A DNA stretch of 64,000 nt, taken from NCBI GenBank assembly GCA_037367355.1, contig CM074701.1, positions 992,001-1,056,000 of the forward strand, written 5' to 3'. Shown here one piece after another: positions 24,127 to 34,602 of this stretch (position 1 is its first letter; every line of letters begins with the position of its first letter). The DNA comes from Neoscytalidium dimidiatum (lineage: Eukaryota; Ascomycota; Dothideomycetes; Botryosphaeriales; Botryosphaeriaceae). The position numbers were made by a program, and so were the translations under genes. The notes beneath the pieces are model-generated. The model saw only the letters and a program-made list of their open reading frames with translations, was not told where the DNA came from and did not search any database.

Positions 24127-25305
24127 ATGTCTGAGCAAAAGAGCCACGTCCGCGTTGCCGCCGTTCAGGCTGAAGGCTGCTACTTTGACCTTTCCGGCGC
24201 CGTCGAGAAGACCTGCCGACTCATCGAAGAAGCAGCGGCCAAAGGGTGCGACCTGATCGCGTTCCCAGAAGTCTGGATCCCAAACTATCCGGGCTGGGTT
24301 TGGTATGTCTGAGAGCAGCGCTGACATTGAAAGACCTGTAATCTCATAGAACTAACGTCCCGAGGATAGGCAGCGTCCCATTGACTTCGAGATGATGCAG
24401 GAGTACATACGCAACTCGCTGCGCCGGGATAGCCCGGAGATGGAGAGATTCTGCGCCAGCGCCGCGAAGAACAAGATTGCTGTCATGCTTGGATACTCAG
24501 AGAATGACAACCACTCACTTTACTTGTCACAATCATTTATTGGCAAAGATGGCAAGATCAAACTGAACCGGCGCAAAATCAAGCCTACCCACGTCGAGCG
24601 CACCGTCTATGGTGAGGGCAGTGGTGCTTCTTTGCTGAATGTTGCCTATGAACCTGGTGTTGGTAAGTTCAAATCGAATAAGTGTGCTGACTAGCTCCGA
24701 GAGATATTGCTAACATCTCAAATCAGGCAAAGTTGGTGGCCTCTCGTGTTGGGAGCACTCGCAGCCTCTCCTACGCTACCACACCTACTCTCAAGGGGAG
24801 GAAATCCACGTCGCCGCCTGGCCACCAATGAACTACTATAGTTCTTTCCCCGCCGGCTCCGCCTTATGGTCGCAATGCCGTGAAGGTTAATACGATCCTT
24901 CTCGTATCTCACATATACCAGTTGACGAACATCATTTTATCCACAGGTGCTCACAACCTCTCCACCACCCACACCATCGAAGGTAACTGCTTCGTCGTTC
25001 TCGCGTCCTCCTTCTTCACGCAAACAGGTATCGACCGCATGCGTCTCGGCGACGGCAAGCTGTACCACATCGGCGGTGGCGGGTGCGCCTGCATCATCGC
25101 ACCAGATGGCCATAAGCTGACCGAAGACCTGGGCGAGGAGGAGGAGGGTCTCGTCATCGCCGACCTGGACATGTCAGAGATCCTCAAAGTTAAGGCCATG
25201 CTGGACGTACATGGGCATTACAGCCGCCCTGACTTGCTCTGGCTGGGCGTCGATTATCGGGAGAAGGAGAAGGTGAGGCCGGAGAGTAAAGAGCAGCTTA
25301 CCTAA
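24127..25305 (+). CDS. Nitrilase (carbon-nitrogen hydrolase)
   Basis: Model: join(24127..24302,24370..24662,24727..24885,24947..25305), 328 residues. Hydrolyses a nitrile to the carboxylic acid plus ammonia. The catalytic triad is visible: Glu48 in FPEVWIP, Lys127 in RRKIKPTH and the nucleophile Cys164 in GGLSCWEH. Overall sequence is of the fungal nitrilase branch ([26 protein letters not shown]). It could be an aliphatic nitrilase, an arylacetonitrilase or cyanide hydratase-like; motifs alone do not decide. The start [14 protein letters not shown] fits the family; an upstream in-frame Met gives an unconserved extension. It is tail-to-tail with the monooxygenase and at the left edge of the catabolic cluster, where it could supply an acid to the acyl-CoA ligase. 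Confidence 0.88.
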
Positions 25306-25786
25306 TCCTGAAGGCGATCAGAGTGTATGATGCTCCGGAGCTCAGATTGCCATGTCATTGAGACCATATGGCTGTCGTACTTCGTTAACTTCGCGCCCAC
25401 TATAGAAGAGAGGGATACAGAATGTGAAGGCTTTGAATATTGAATTTTGAGATGCGTGATGGATTACATTACCAAACAATCAGGACATAGAAAGTCTAAA
25501 TGCACATACTTCAGCTGTTCCAATGTTTTATATTGATCGCCAGTCTAATGAAGTAGAGACCTGTCAAGCTGAGCTGTCAGACAGAAAAAGAGAGTGCGTT
25601 CCCGGTGCAGATGTTCTCTCGTTCGTGGACACTCTCCTTTCTTTTTTGTGATGGACATTTCCACAGTCTTCACTATCATTTTTTCAGCAGCAATAACACT
25701 ATATTGAGATATCTCAGCAGTAGAGGTGTCTACTGAAATCTATTTGCTGTGCGCAAGTATTGAGGTCAGGTTAAGCTAGACCAACA
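25306..25786. other. Intergenic between convergent nitrilase and monooxygenase genes
   Basis: About 480 bp of AT-rich 3' flanks for two convergent genes. No coding signal. Confidence 0.5.
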
Positions 25787-28033
25787 TCAAAAAACATTAA
25801 TGTACTTCCAGCGTTTGTCAATACGATCGACTCTGACGTAGTCAACTTTGTCAGTGCCCTCTAGAACCTGAGAGAGGGGCCTTCCGATTCCCATGAAGGC
25901 AAAACGATTGTGTTTCTGAGTAGCTAGTCAATCATCTACGCTGTCATGCCTCTGAAGTGGGGCTTGTATGAACCTACGTTGGTATAACGAATTTCCATGT
26001 CCTCCCAGCGGACAGAAGACAACATCTCCCGATAATGAAGCAGATGTCCGCAGTACACAGCCCTTCCATAAGGTCAGATTTTTGATATGTGATTTTTTTT
26101 TGTTCTCAAATGACTTACCTCAAATGCCCAGTTTCAGGGTTTTTGTACCTTTTCCGAACTATCAATTCAACTAGACCCTTGAGTTTCCAGTAGTTCATAC
26201 TCACCAGCTTCGGCAATCCTGAGACCATACAGTCTTCTTAGCCCATATTTGCGTGTGTTTGTTGTATTCATCCGTCACGTCCTGTCTCGGACAAAAGCTG
26301 TGCAGCCATTCCCTCTGGATTTTCTTGATGCACTTGACAGCGTAGTCTGAGTTCGCGTCAATTCCAGCTACAATACTTCCCTGGGCAACCGGCCTGATTG
26401 AAGTCAGCGAAAAATGACGTATGTTAGATCTGACAATGATGACCTACCAGTTGGGGCCTAAAAAGGTAATCCAGTTTGGCATTTCCGGGCAAGCGAGGCC
26501 GAAATACGCTTCCGCATTCTTAGACCACTTGTCTCTCAGATCGGTGCCATTGCGTCCGACAACAGGGAAACGTGGTTTCCATGAGTTGTCAAAGCCGGTC
26601 GCACAAACAATCGTGTCGCACTTGACGAAAGCCCCGTTCTCCCCAATCACTCCATCATTTGTAATTCTTGCGACGCCTGTGAAATGCACATCAACATTGG
26701 GTTGCTGGATTGCAAGTAGATACGGATCTCCTGGGGTAGGTCTACGGCAGCTGACAGCGAAAGACGGTATTATGCCTGTGGTAGCATTAGTCTGATATCT
26801 GTTTTCGAGAAATTCATTTTAAATCACTATACCCTTCCGAAGTCTTTCGTCTTTGACCATTTCCTTCATGCGGTTGGCAGTGACTTCCAATTGTTTCTTC
26901 TGTAGCTCAGTACCCATGAGGGAATTGTCCCATACGGAATTATACACATTCTCTGTCTCTTTAATATGGTTTACGAGCAGATCTGGGTTCCGGCGGAAAG
27001 ATTCCCGCTCTTCGTCCGTATCTGGTATAATAAGAAAGTCATTCAGGCCACGGTTGCACAAGAACTTACATTGTTTGTTGTTCCCCGTATGGCCTGCCAG
27101 TTGAACGAACCAATTAGGACTCCTGGCAAACACTGTCATGTGTTTGACGTGTTTCTGAGAAGACGTTAGACTCTACTGATGCAAGGGCCTTCTTCTCATA
27201 CCTGCATTGTAGGAACAGTCTGTATGGAGCTTGCACCGCTGCCGATGACCACAACATCCTGTCCTTTCCACTGGTCTTCTTTGTAATCGTCTGGCCAACC
27301 AGCGGTATGAACAACACGACCTTGAAATTTTTGCAGACCAGGAATATTGGGGTAATCCCAGCGATTAAGGACTCCAGTGGCATGCAGTAAGACATCCGCT
27401 TCGTCCCAAAACTCCTCAAGAACTTTGAGAGGTTCGGTCGAGCTCCAGTCCGCTTTGGGTTCAACCGATTGGACCTTGACCTTCCACTTGCCTCTCTCTT
27501 CGTCCCAGAAACATCCTGCCACCTGGCGGTTCAGGTGAATGTATTGACGCAGCTCCAAGCAGTCTGCAACTTTGTCCAGATATTCCTTGATCTCTCCTGA
27601 GCTTGCTAGGAGCGACGACCAATCCGGGTTAGGAGCGAACGGAAATGTGTAGCAATGGGAGGGTATGTCGCAGCTAGGTAAAGGTTAGTAGTAAAATATG
27701 TTGCGAGTAATAACAGAAACACCAACGCGCATCTGCAGTTCCAGTTAGCTACGCAATTGGCATGACTATTGCAATGATTTCCTACCCTGGGTAACGGTTT
27801 TCGAACCAAGTCCCGCCGATACTGGGATTTTTCTCGTAAATCGTGAGAGCCACATTCTCGCATTCTGTCTGAACCTTGTAGGCCATCATGAGACCTGAGA
27901 CGCCGGCGCCAATGCCAATGGCTTTGACAGGACGAATGGCCGGATCGAACAAGGTCGTCATTGACACCTCATAATGCTCTGAAATTTTATCAGCATTGTT
28001 AGAGAATGGTATTTCGACTCGACTTGGCGCCAT
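25787..28033 (-). CDS. Baeyer-Villiger monooxygenase (FAD/NADPH), ten exons with a 6-nt microexon
   Basis: Model: complement(join(25787..25915,25978..26062,26119..26148,26205..26393,26448..26776,26833..27021,27070..27154,27202..27673,27727..27732,27786..28033)), about 586 residues. It has the FAD-binding GIGAGVSG near residue 44, the Baeyer-Villiger fingerprint FxGxxxHxxxWP ([12 protein letters not shown], about residue 200) and the NADPH-binding VIGSGASS near 232. Such enzymes insert oxygen next to a ketone, giving an ester or lactone. The conserved YPG-CA-CDIPSH block requires a 6-nt exon (ATGCGC) at 27727-27732. One extra base lies in the run of four A at 26760-26763: frames agree with the family on both sides (KGIIPS / [12 protein letters not shown]) but do not join. 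The neighbouring esterase could cleave the product ester. Substrate unknown. Confidence 0.82.
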
Positions 28034-28426
28034 TTGTATTTAATCCAAAGCATAAGATTTTATGACCAAGGCTACAATAGAAAGTGCTTGAAGTTGATCG
28101 AGAATGACTATAGGATAGCTCTTTATAGACGAGACTTGGAGCGCTGGGGACTAAGGCAGGATGTTCCGCTGGGCCGGCCGGTCCTGGAGTGTGGAGTAGT
28201 GGCTATCTGAGCTCGGACACCGGCTTTGTGTTGGTCCGGATGTTAGGACTGTCAGAATGTTATTATCCACCCATCCCGGTGGTATGAACCCGGCAGGTGG
28301 AGTCTCATTGCAGCGGGTTACTACGTCCCGGTCTCCGAAGGACATGGCATCAGGCTTACAATATATGTAGTCATTCACGACGAAGGTAGATGAGATACGA
28401 GCGACCCAAGATTACCCCACTGCAAT
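28034..28426. promoter_or_regulatory. Divergent promoter, monooxygenase / esterase
   Basis: About 390 bp between two divergent starts. It contains an 8-bp palindrome GGCCGGCC and several CGG/CCG triplets (CCGGCTTTG, GGTCCGGATG, CCCGGTGG), but no CCG-N9-CGG element of the type found in the two divergent promoters further right. Confidence 0.5.
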
Positions 28427-29419
28427 ATGCAGAAAATTCTTGACATCACGGTGAATCCATGCAGCCGCACACAGCTGGAATCACGGCGACAACAGAATAG
28501 ACAAATTGAGGAATCAACAAAGACGGAGAAACCGTGGTATACTCATCCATCGGCTGCGGAGTATCGTACTGCGCACGCTTTGACTCATCCGCCCTGGCTG
28601 AGTCCCGATGCGCGTACTATTGATATCCCTTCTACCCACGGGGATCACAACATCCAGCTCCGCTGTATCGCTCCTACAGAAGGCGATGTTCGAGGCGTGT
28701 GGCTACATTTTCATGCTGGTCAGTCCGACTTTCGGTTTTCCACATCTACTTAATGCCTTTTATTTCGTTGCTCTCTACAAGAGGGTCAGCCCTGCTAATG
28801 GTTGAGTGACTCAGGTGGCTTCGTGGTCGGGTCAAACTCGATGTGCGACAACCTCCTCACTACGTTAGCCAATTCCCTGTCGATTTCCCTAGTCTCCGTC
28901 GAGTATCGGCTTGCGCCTGAGCATATGTACCCGGCAGCGGCCGAAGATTGCCTTGACGCGGCACTGTACGCGCTGTCCGAAGAAGGGGCGTCCGCTCTTG
29001 GTGGTCGGCTGCGTTTCATGGGTGGTGAGAGCGCTGGAGCTTACTTGACCGTACAGACAGCGTTGGCCTTACGGGAGGCAGGCGTAGATGTGAAGCGCCA
29101 GCTGGATGGGCTGGTATGCCAGTACGGCATTTATGATCTGACATACACCCCGTCGGTGCGGGCTCACGAGAGGGATATATTACTTGGACGCGAAACCACC
29201 ATGCACTTCATCGAAACTGCATTTCCCTTGGATCCAGAGATGAGAAAGCAGGCCCGGTTCTCTCCTCTCTATGCGGATTTAAAGAGCTTGCCACCAGCAC
29301 TGTTCTTGGTAGGGCCTGAAGATCCGTCGTACGATGACTCGGGGTTTACTTTGATCCCGTGCGAGGCGGCGGCGGAAGGAGTGTTGGAAATTGTGAAGTT
29401 TGTGCAGGCTTATCGTTGA
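28427..29419 (+). CDS. HSL-type alpha/beta hydrolase (esterase), C-terminus degenerate
   Basis: Model: join(28427..28718,28815..29419), 298 residues. Alpha/beta-hydrolase fold-3 family: oxyanion segment HFHAGGFVVGS (HAGG in place of HGGG), SVEYRLAPEHMYPAAAEDC, nucleophile elbow GGESAG and the acid region LVGPEDPSYDDS. The usual end of the family, a block ending HGF that carries the catalytic His, is replaced by FVQAYR and a stop. His is therefore absent in the expected place (CGT codon, followed at once by TGA). It is divergent from the Baeyer-Villiger monooxygenase, a common pairing in which the esterase hydrolyses the ester formed. Whether this copy is active is doubtful. Start chosen as the first ATG of the open frame. 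Confidence 0.75.
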
Positions 29420-30166
29420 TGGGAGCGTCGTTGATCAGAGCGGCGTTGGTCACTCCTTGAGAATCAGGGTAATTTTCTTATCACGTTTCAACTCTATATG
29501 AAATGTATCGAACAATTTCGACTTGCTTGTCATCAGCAAGCATGTCTTCAGTCACGTGAAAAGACAAAAAAAAAAAGGCGTTGGGGCCGTCATGATTATG
29601 TGAGTTCCAAGCGGAACAACTATCCAGAATGTTCCTAAATTTTCCACGGAACGCCACAAATTTCACTCTGGGACCATAACGTGTACTCGGTATCTTCGTA
29701 TCAAGTGACATGCTCCGTTGCTAAATATAGGTTGTTGATCTTACAGCTTAGCTCACTACGCAAATGAGACTTAGCTACCATCGACAGCTTGCTAAATATT
29801 AGTTAATCGTGAACGGTTACTGGCTACCGGCTACCGGCAATCGACTACCGCCTATCGGTCACCCGTATTTGGCTGCTTGCTACCTGGCAACGGGCCTGGA
29901 GAAGTTGCTGAATTGGGCGGGTTGCGGGGCCCCGGAAGAGTGCGGCCCCACAAACTCCGCTCCGGGGGTCCGCGGCTGTATCGCCACGGTCCGTCCCCAC
30001 TCAACCGGTCTGACCGAGGCACTGCCACTGCCGTCATCAGCGCTTATGCCGAAGAGAAATTCCGCGGTGACGTCCCATCTTGCGCGTGCGCGTAAAACAC
30101 ATCATTCCCCAGCTTCTAGGCGTCTTTCGCATCCGAGCGTCCAATCACTCGAAACTGCGCGGAGCC
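29420..30166. other. Intergenic, promoter of the lyase/hydratase fusion
   Basis: About 750 bp. The left part is AT-rich. Around 29824-29858 a short unit CTACCGG/CTATCGG is repeated four times. The right part is GC-rich with many CCG/CGG triplets and a TGACGTC element near 30068. No coding signal. Confidence 0.5.
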
Positions 30167-32049
30167 ATGGCGATCCAGCAGTCGTCCGCGAGTAAGCCTC
30201 CGTCTGTCCGGATAGTTGAGGTTGGCCCACGCGACGGGCTTCAGAACATCGCCCAAACAGTCCCGACGTCGACGAAGATTGCGTTGATATCAAGGCTACA
30301 AGCAGCTGGCTTGCGGACGATCGAATTGACTTCGGCTGTCTCCCCGAAAGCCATTCCGCAGTTAGCCGACAACAAGAAGCTCCTCTCCAGCCCTCCCATC
30401 CAGACGTTGCTCGCCCAGGACGGCCTGCAACTGCCAGTCCTCGTTCCCAATGTGAAAGGTGCAGAGATTGCACTACAGCATGGCGCAAAGGAGGTTGCCG
30501 TTTTTGTCAGTGCAAGCGAAGGGTTCAGTCGCGCCAATACCAACTGCACTGTTGCCGAAGGGCTCGTGCGAGCTCGTACGGCAGCAAGCGTCGCCAAGAG
30601 TGCCGGATTAAACGTGCGTGGGTACGTTACTCTACTTCAAATCGGCCGAGTCGAACATCATCTGACCTGCGGGATAGATACGTGTCTTCCATTTTTGTAT
30701 GTCCTTACGATGGCCCCACACCACCTTCGGCTGTCCTCCATTGCGTCGAGAACCTACTCGATATGGGCTGCTACGAAGTCAGCCTCGGCGACACAATAGG
30801 AGTCGGCGGACCAGAAGACGTGCGAAATCTTCTCGATTACCTGTTCAGACGTGGGGTTCCAGCCAATAGACTTGCCGGCCATTTCCATGATACTCACGGG
30901 CAAGCTTTGAGCAACGTCTGGCAGGCTTACCAGTGCGGTCTTCGATCATTTGATAGCAGTGTTGCTGGGCTTGGTGGATGTCCGTACGCGCCCGGCGCAA
31001 AGGGCAATGTCGCCACCGAGGACTTAGCATATCTCTTTCAAAGAGCTGGGGTCTCGACCGGTATAGACTTTGCAAAACTCATAGAGACTGGCCGCTGGAT
31101 CTCGGAGCAGCTCTCGAAGCCGTATGATAGCCGAGCCGGAGCTGCTTTCGCGTCGAGGACCAGTTCGGTGCGCAAAGCTCCCCTCGCAAAGACTCGACCG
31201 GACAGACTTGCGTGGCAGTTCTCCCGGGATGCCGAGGGATTGAAGCTCTACCGCTCCGGCGCGAACCTCAAACTCGTCCTCAACCGGCCGGAGAACGGCA
31301 ACGCTCTCACAACATCCCTGATAGAGGAGCTGACCATGATTCTTCGGAAGTCCGCCTCGGACCCCTCCATATCCCGCATCGCCATCACAGCAGCAGGAAA
31401 GCTTTTCTGTACGGGCATGGATCTTGGGAAAGGCACCACGCCAGTATCTCAGAGCCAAGATCAGAGTGACGCGCAGTTCAAACGGCTTACCCACCTGTTC
31501 GACCTCATCGACAAGGCGCCGCAGGTCACCATCGCCTGTCTGAACGGGCCGGCCTTTGGGGGAGGGGTCGGTTTGGCGTTCGCGTGCGACATCAGGATTG
31601 CTGCCAAAGATGCCAGAGTCACTCTCAGCGAGGTCAGATTGGGATTGTGCCCGGCGACCATATCGAAGTATGTGGTGAGGGAATGGGGGCCAGCGTTCGC
31701 AAGAGAGGCGATGCTGAGCGGACGCCCGATTTGGCCTTCTGAGCTGAAACAACTGGGCGCTGTCGCGTCGGTTGTGGAAGAACGAGAGCAGCTTGACGAG
31801 GCGCTGGACCAGGAGCTCGTACGCTTAAGAGCGTCCGCTCCTCGAGCTTCTACGCTCTGCAAGGAACTCGTCCGGCTGAATGTTGTGGCACCGCAAGGAG
31901 AGACCCAAGCACAGGGCATCAGAGCTGCCTTTAATGAGATGATGCGGCAGGATAGTGAAGCTGCGTTTGGTGTGCGAGAGTCTCAAGCCGGGCAACGAAG
32001 CGTAGATTGGGATAAACATGCGCTTTCAAAACCAAGGCCTAATCTTTAG
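30167..32049 (+). CDS. HMG-CoA lyase / enoyl-CoA hydratase fusion protein
   Basis: Model: join(30167..30621,30678..32049), 608 residues. The N-terminal half (about residues 14-300) is an HMG-CoA lyase-type TIM barrel: GPRDGLQN, metal-binding HFHDTHGQALSN and the active-site loop GLGGCPYAPGAKGN with its conserved Cys. The C-terminal half (about 332-590) is a crotonase-fold hydratase: NRPENGNAL, GPAFGGGVGLAFACDIR and SEVRLGLCPA. It resembles the 3-methylglutaconyl-CoA / isohexenylglutaconyl-CoA hydratase type (LiuC/AtuE), lacking the first crotonase Glu but keeping the second. The protein would thus combine the last two steps of leucine-type catabolism. There is no clear mitochondrial presequence: it begins MAIQQSSASKPPSVRIVEVG. 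C-terminus PNL is not a canonical PTS1. Confidence 0.9.
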
Positions 32050-32335
32050 AAGCCTTGATTTTGATTACATTGCAGGGAAGGAGTTACAGGGAAGGAGTTC
32101 CTTGGAGTTTAGGGTTGTTTAGTTAGACGGACTTCCTATAGCGTATACCGCTTCTGAATAGACAGACTTCAATATAGAATCCTTTGGAGAGCGCTATTGT
32201 AAGAAACAGTATTAGAGTCTTTAGCATTTGAGAGAAGAACAAGCACGTATTTTGACTTCTAAAAAACTTGAGATGAGGCTGGACTCTTTACGAAAATTCG
32301 GGTCGATACCGCTGGGAATCGTATGATAAATTGGT

Positions 32336-34310
32336 CTAAAGCTTTGCCTTACTGCTCTCTACGCCGGCAAGTCTGTTTCCGAGGGCTCTCAATACATGCT
32401 TTTGGTGCTTACCGCTTCCAGTCTTTGGGTAGTCTTCGCCTACTTCAGCGTCCCCGATCCAGAACACCCACTTCGGTGCCTTGTGCCGCCCCAAGCTTTC
32501 TCTCACCCAGTTTTGCAGCTCTTCCCTCTCCGGTCTATTCCCACGTCCGGCTGCTCTCAAAAAACAGCCGACCACTTCTCCATACTTCTCATCTCGGATG
32601 CCGACGACGCTTGCCTCGGCAACCATCGGATGCGCCAACAAGCGCTCTTCTATCTCGGTCGGGAATATGTTCTCGCCGCCTACAGACACCGGTTAGCCGC
32701 ACGTCGGAAGCAATCTCAGCCTCGCCGGCATACCTCGAATGATGATATCCTTGATCCTCCCCGTGACGTAACAAAAGCCGTCCGCATCAATAACGCACTC
32801 ATCCCCCGTCCGCATCCACACGACGCCCGCCTCGTCGGCCACCAAGCTCTCCCGCGTCGCCGCCCCGTTCCCCAAATACCCCCTCATCAACGCGTACCCG
32901 CTCGTCCACAGCTCCCCCCGCGCGCCCCTGGCCACGACGCGGCCGCCACCGTCCACGATCTTCGCGCCCGTGTGCGGCATCACGCGCCCGACCGCGCCGG
33001 CCCGGCGCCCGTCCGCGTCCGCCATGAACGTCACCGGGCTCGTCTCCGTCATCCCGTACGCGACGGCCACGCGCGCGGCGGCGCCCATGCGCGCGCGCAG
33101 CCGGCGCACCAGCCGCGCCGGCACGGGCGCCCCCGCCGCCAGCACCGCGCGCACGCCGATCTCGTTCTCGGCCCCCGCCCGGTCCAGCGCGTCCAGCACG
33201 CCCAGCAGCATGGTCGGCACGCCCAGCAGGACGTCGCAGCGGGCGAGGACGAGCGCGTCGGCTGCGGCCGCGGGGCAGAAGGCGTCGGCCGGGAAGAGGA
33301 TCGCGGCGCCGTGCGCGAGCGAGGCGAGGAAGCCCATGACGAGGCCGAAGCAGTGGAAGAGCGGGGGCGGGCAGCAGATGGTGGAGGAGGGGCGGAGGGC
33401 GAGGCGCTGGCCGACGAGGTGGGCGTTGTTGAGGATGTTGGTGTTTGTTGTTGGCTGGGAGTTAGTGGGGAATAGTAGGGGGGTGGGTGGGTGGGCGGGG
33501 GAGACGAACTGGTGGGTTAGCATGGCGGCTTTGGGGGTGCCGGTTGTGCCTGGATAATCGTGTTAGCGATCGTTGTTGGGAAAGTGTTTGGAGCAGGAGG
33601 CGGTTACCGGAGGTGAATTGGAGGTTGATGGTGTCTGTCGGTTTCACTTTGCTGTTGGCGTGGGCGATCGACTCGAGCTCGGGAGATGTGGGGCTGAGAC
33701 GAGTGAAAACGCTATAGGGTTGCAGCCGGCTGCCGTGAATGCCTGGTGAAGGGGACCCGAATGATACAACTTGCAGTCCGTCAGGCGCGTTGTTACCCTC
33801 TGCACTACTCAATACGGAATTAATGTGTTCCGTAAGGCTCCTTGTCCCGATAGAAGTGGCAATGAAGAGTAACTTGCAGGCTACACGGCGGATTGAATTA
33901 GTGCAACCGCTGGGAACAATAATCCCTTGGTAGAAATTCTCACATGTTTGCGATAGAGCTCGCACAAGCTCCTGAGGAGTGTAGGTGTTGTTCAGTACAA
34001 CTACCGGGCAACCAACGTGGCTTGATCCAAGAAAGGCTTCGAGGTATTCGTAACGATTTCCGGCAAAGATCCCTACGAAGTCTCCTGGCCGTAGACCCTG
34101 GGCAAGAATTGCACGAGCAACTACTAGACTTCTTTCAGCAATGTCTCTGTACGTTAACACGGCGTTTTGCCATGGTACGACCACAGCAGTTTTGCTTTGA
34201 TAGCGCTCGGCTTGCTCCTCGACGAGGCTGGAAAGCGTCTTCTCCCAAAGAGGTGCGTCGGTTGGGCCATATTCGATAGATAGATTGCTCGCGGAAGGTT
34301 GCGAAGTCAT
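32336..34310 (-). CDS. AMP-forming acyl-CoA ligase with peroxisomal-type C-terminus AKL
   Basis: Model: complement(join(32336..32679,32734..33549,33608..33880,33944..34310)), up to 599 residues. An extra in-frame intron near 33458-33514 is possible and would remove an unconserved Pro-rich insert after MLTHQF. ANL-superfamily motifs: FTSGTTGTPKAAMLTH (P-loop-like), [44 protein letters not shown] and, near the end, PKTGSGKHQK with the catalytic Lys. It activates a carboxylic acid to its acyl-CoA using ATP. The C-terminus SSKAKL matches PTS1 consensus [SAC][KRH][LM]. It shares a divergent promoter with the carboxylase beta subunit, so it probably provides the acyl-CoA entering the pathway. The exact acid is not predictable from motifs. 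Confidence 0.88.
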
Positions 34311-34602
34311 AGTGACAGCGACATAGGAATTCTTGAGGGGTTGCCAGATCGTGATGTTGATGACAAGGAACTTCTCTTTACCGTCACTAAGGGCTATAGA
34401 TACAGTTAGTGCACCCGAGTGTCAGAAAGGTGGAGGCGGTCCGAACGCGGGCCGGAGGATGGGCCGGGAAACCCACGCGGGCCGCGGGCTATCCGGACAA
34501 GCCCCGCCATCTGTTGCGAAAAGAATGTGCTCGCTGTGATCGTTATTGGAGAGCCAGACATATCGTTTGAATGTTTGAGTGAAGTCCGGAACAAAGTCCA
34601 CC
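34311..34602. promoter_or_regulatory. Divergent promoter, ligase / carboxylase beta, with a CCG-N9-CGG element
   Basis: About 290 bp between two divergent ATGs. At 34441-34455 it holds CCG-AACGCGGGC-CGG, flanked to give TCCG...CGGA. This spacing is identical to the element in the acyl-CoA dehydrogenase / carboxylase alpha promoter and is of the kind bound by Zn(II)2Cys6 dimers. Confidence 0.5.
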
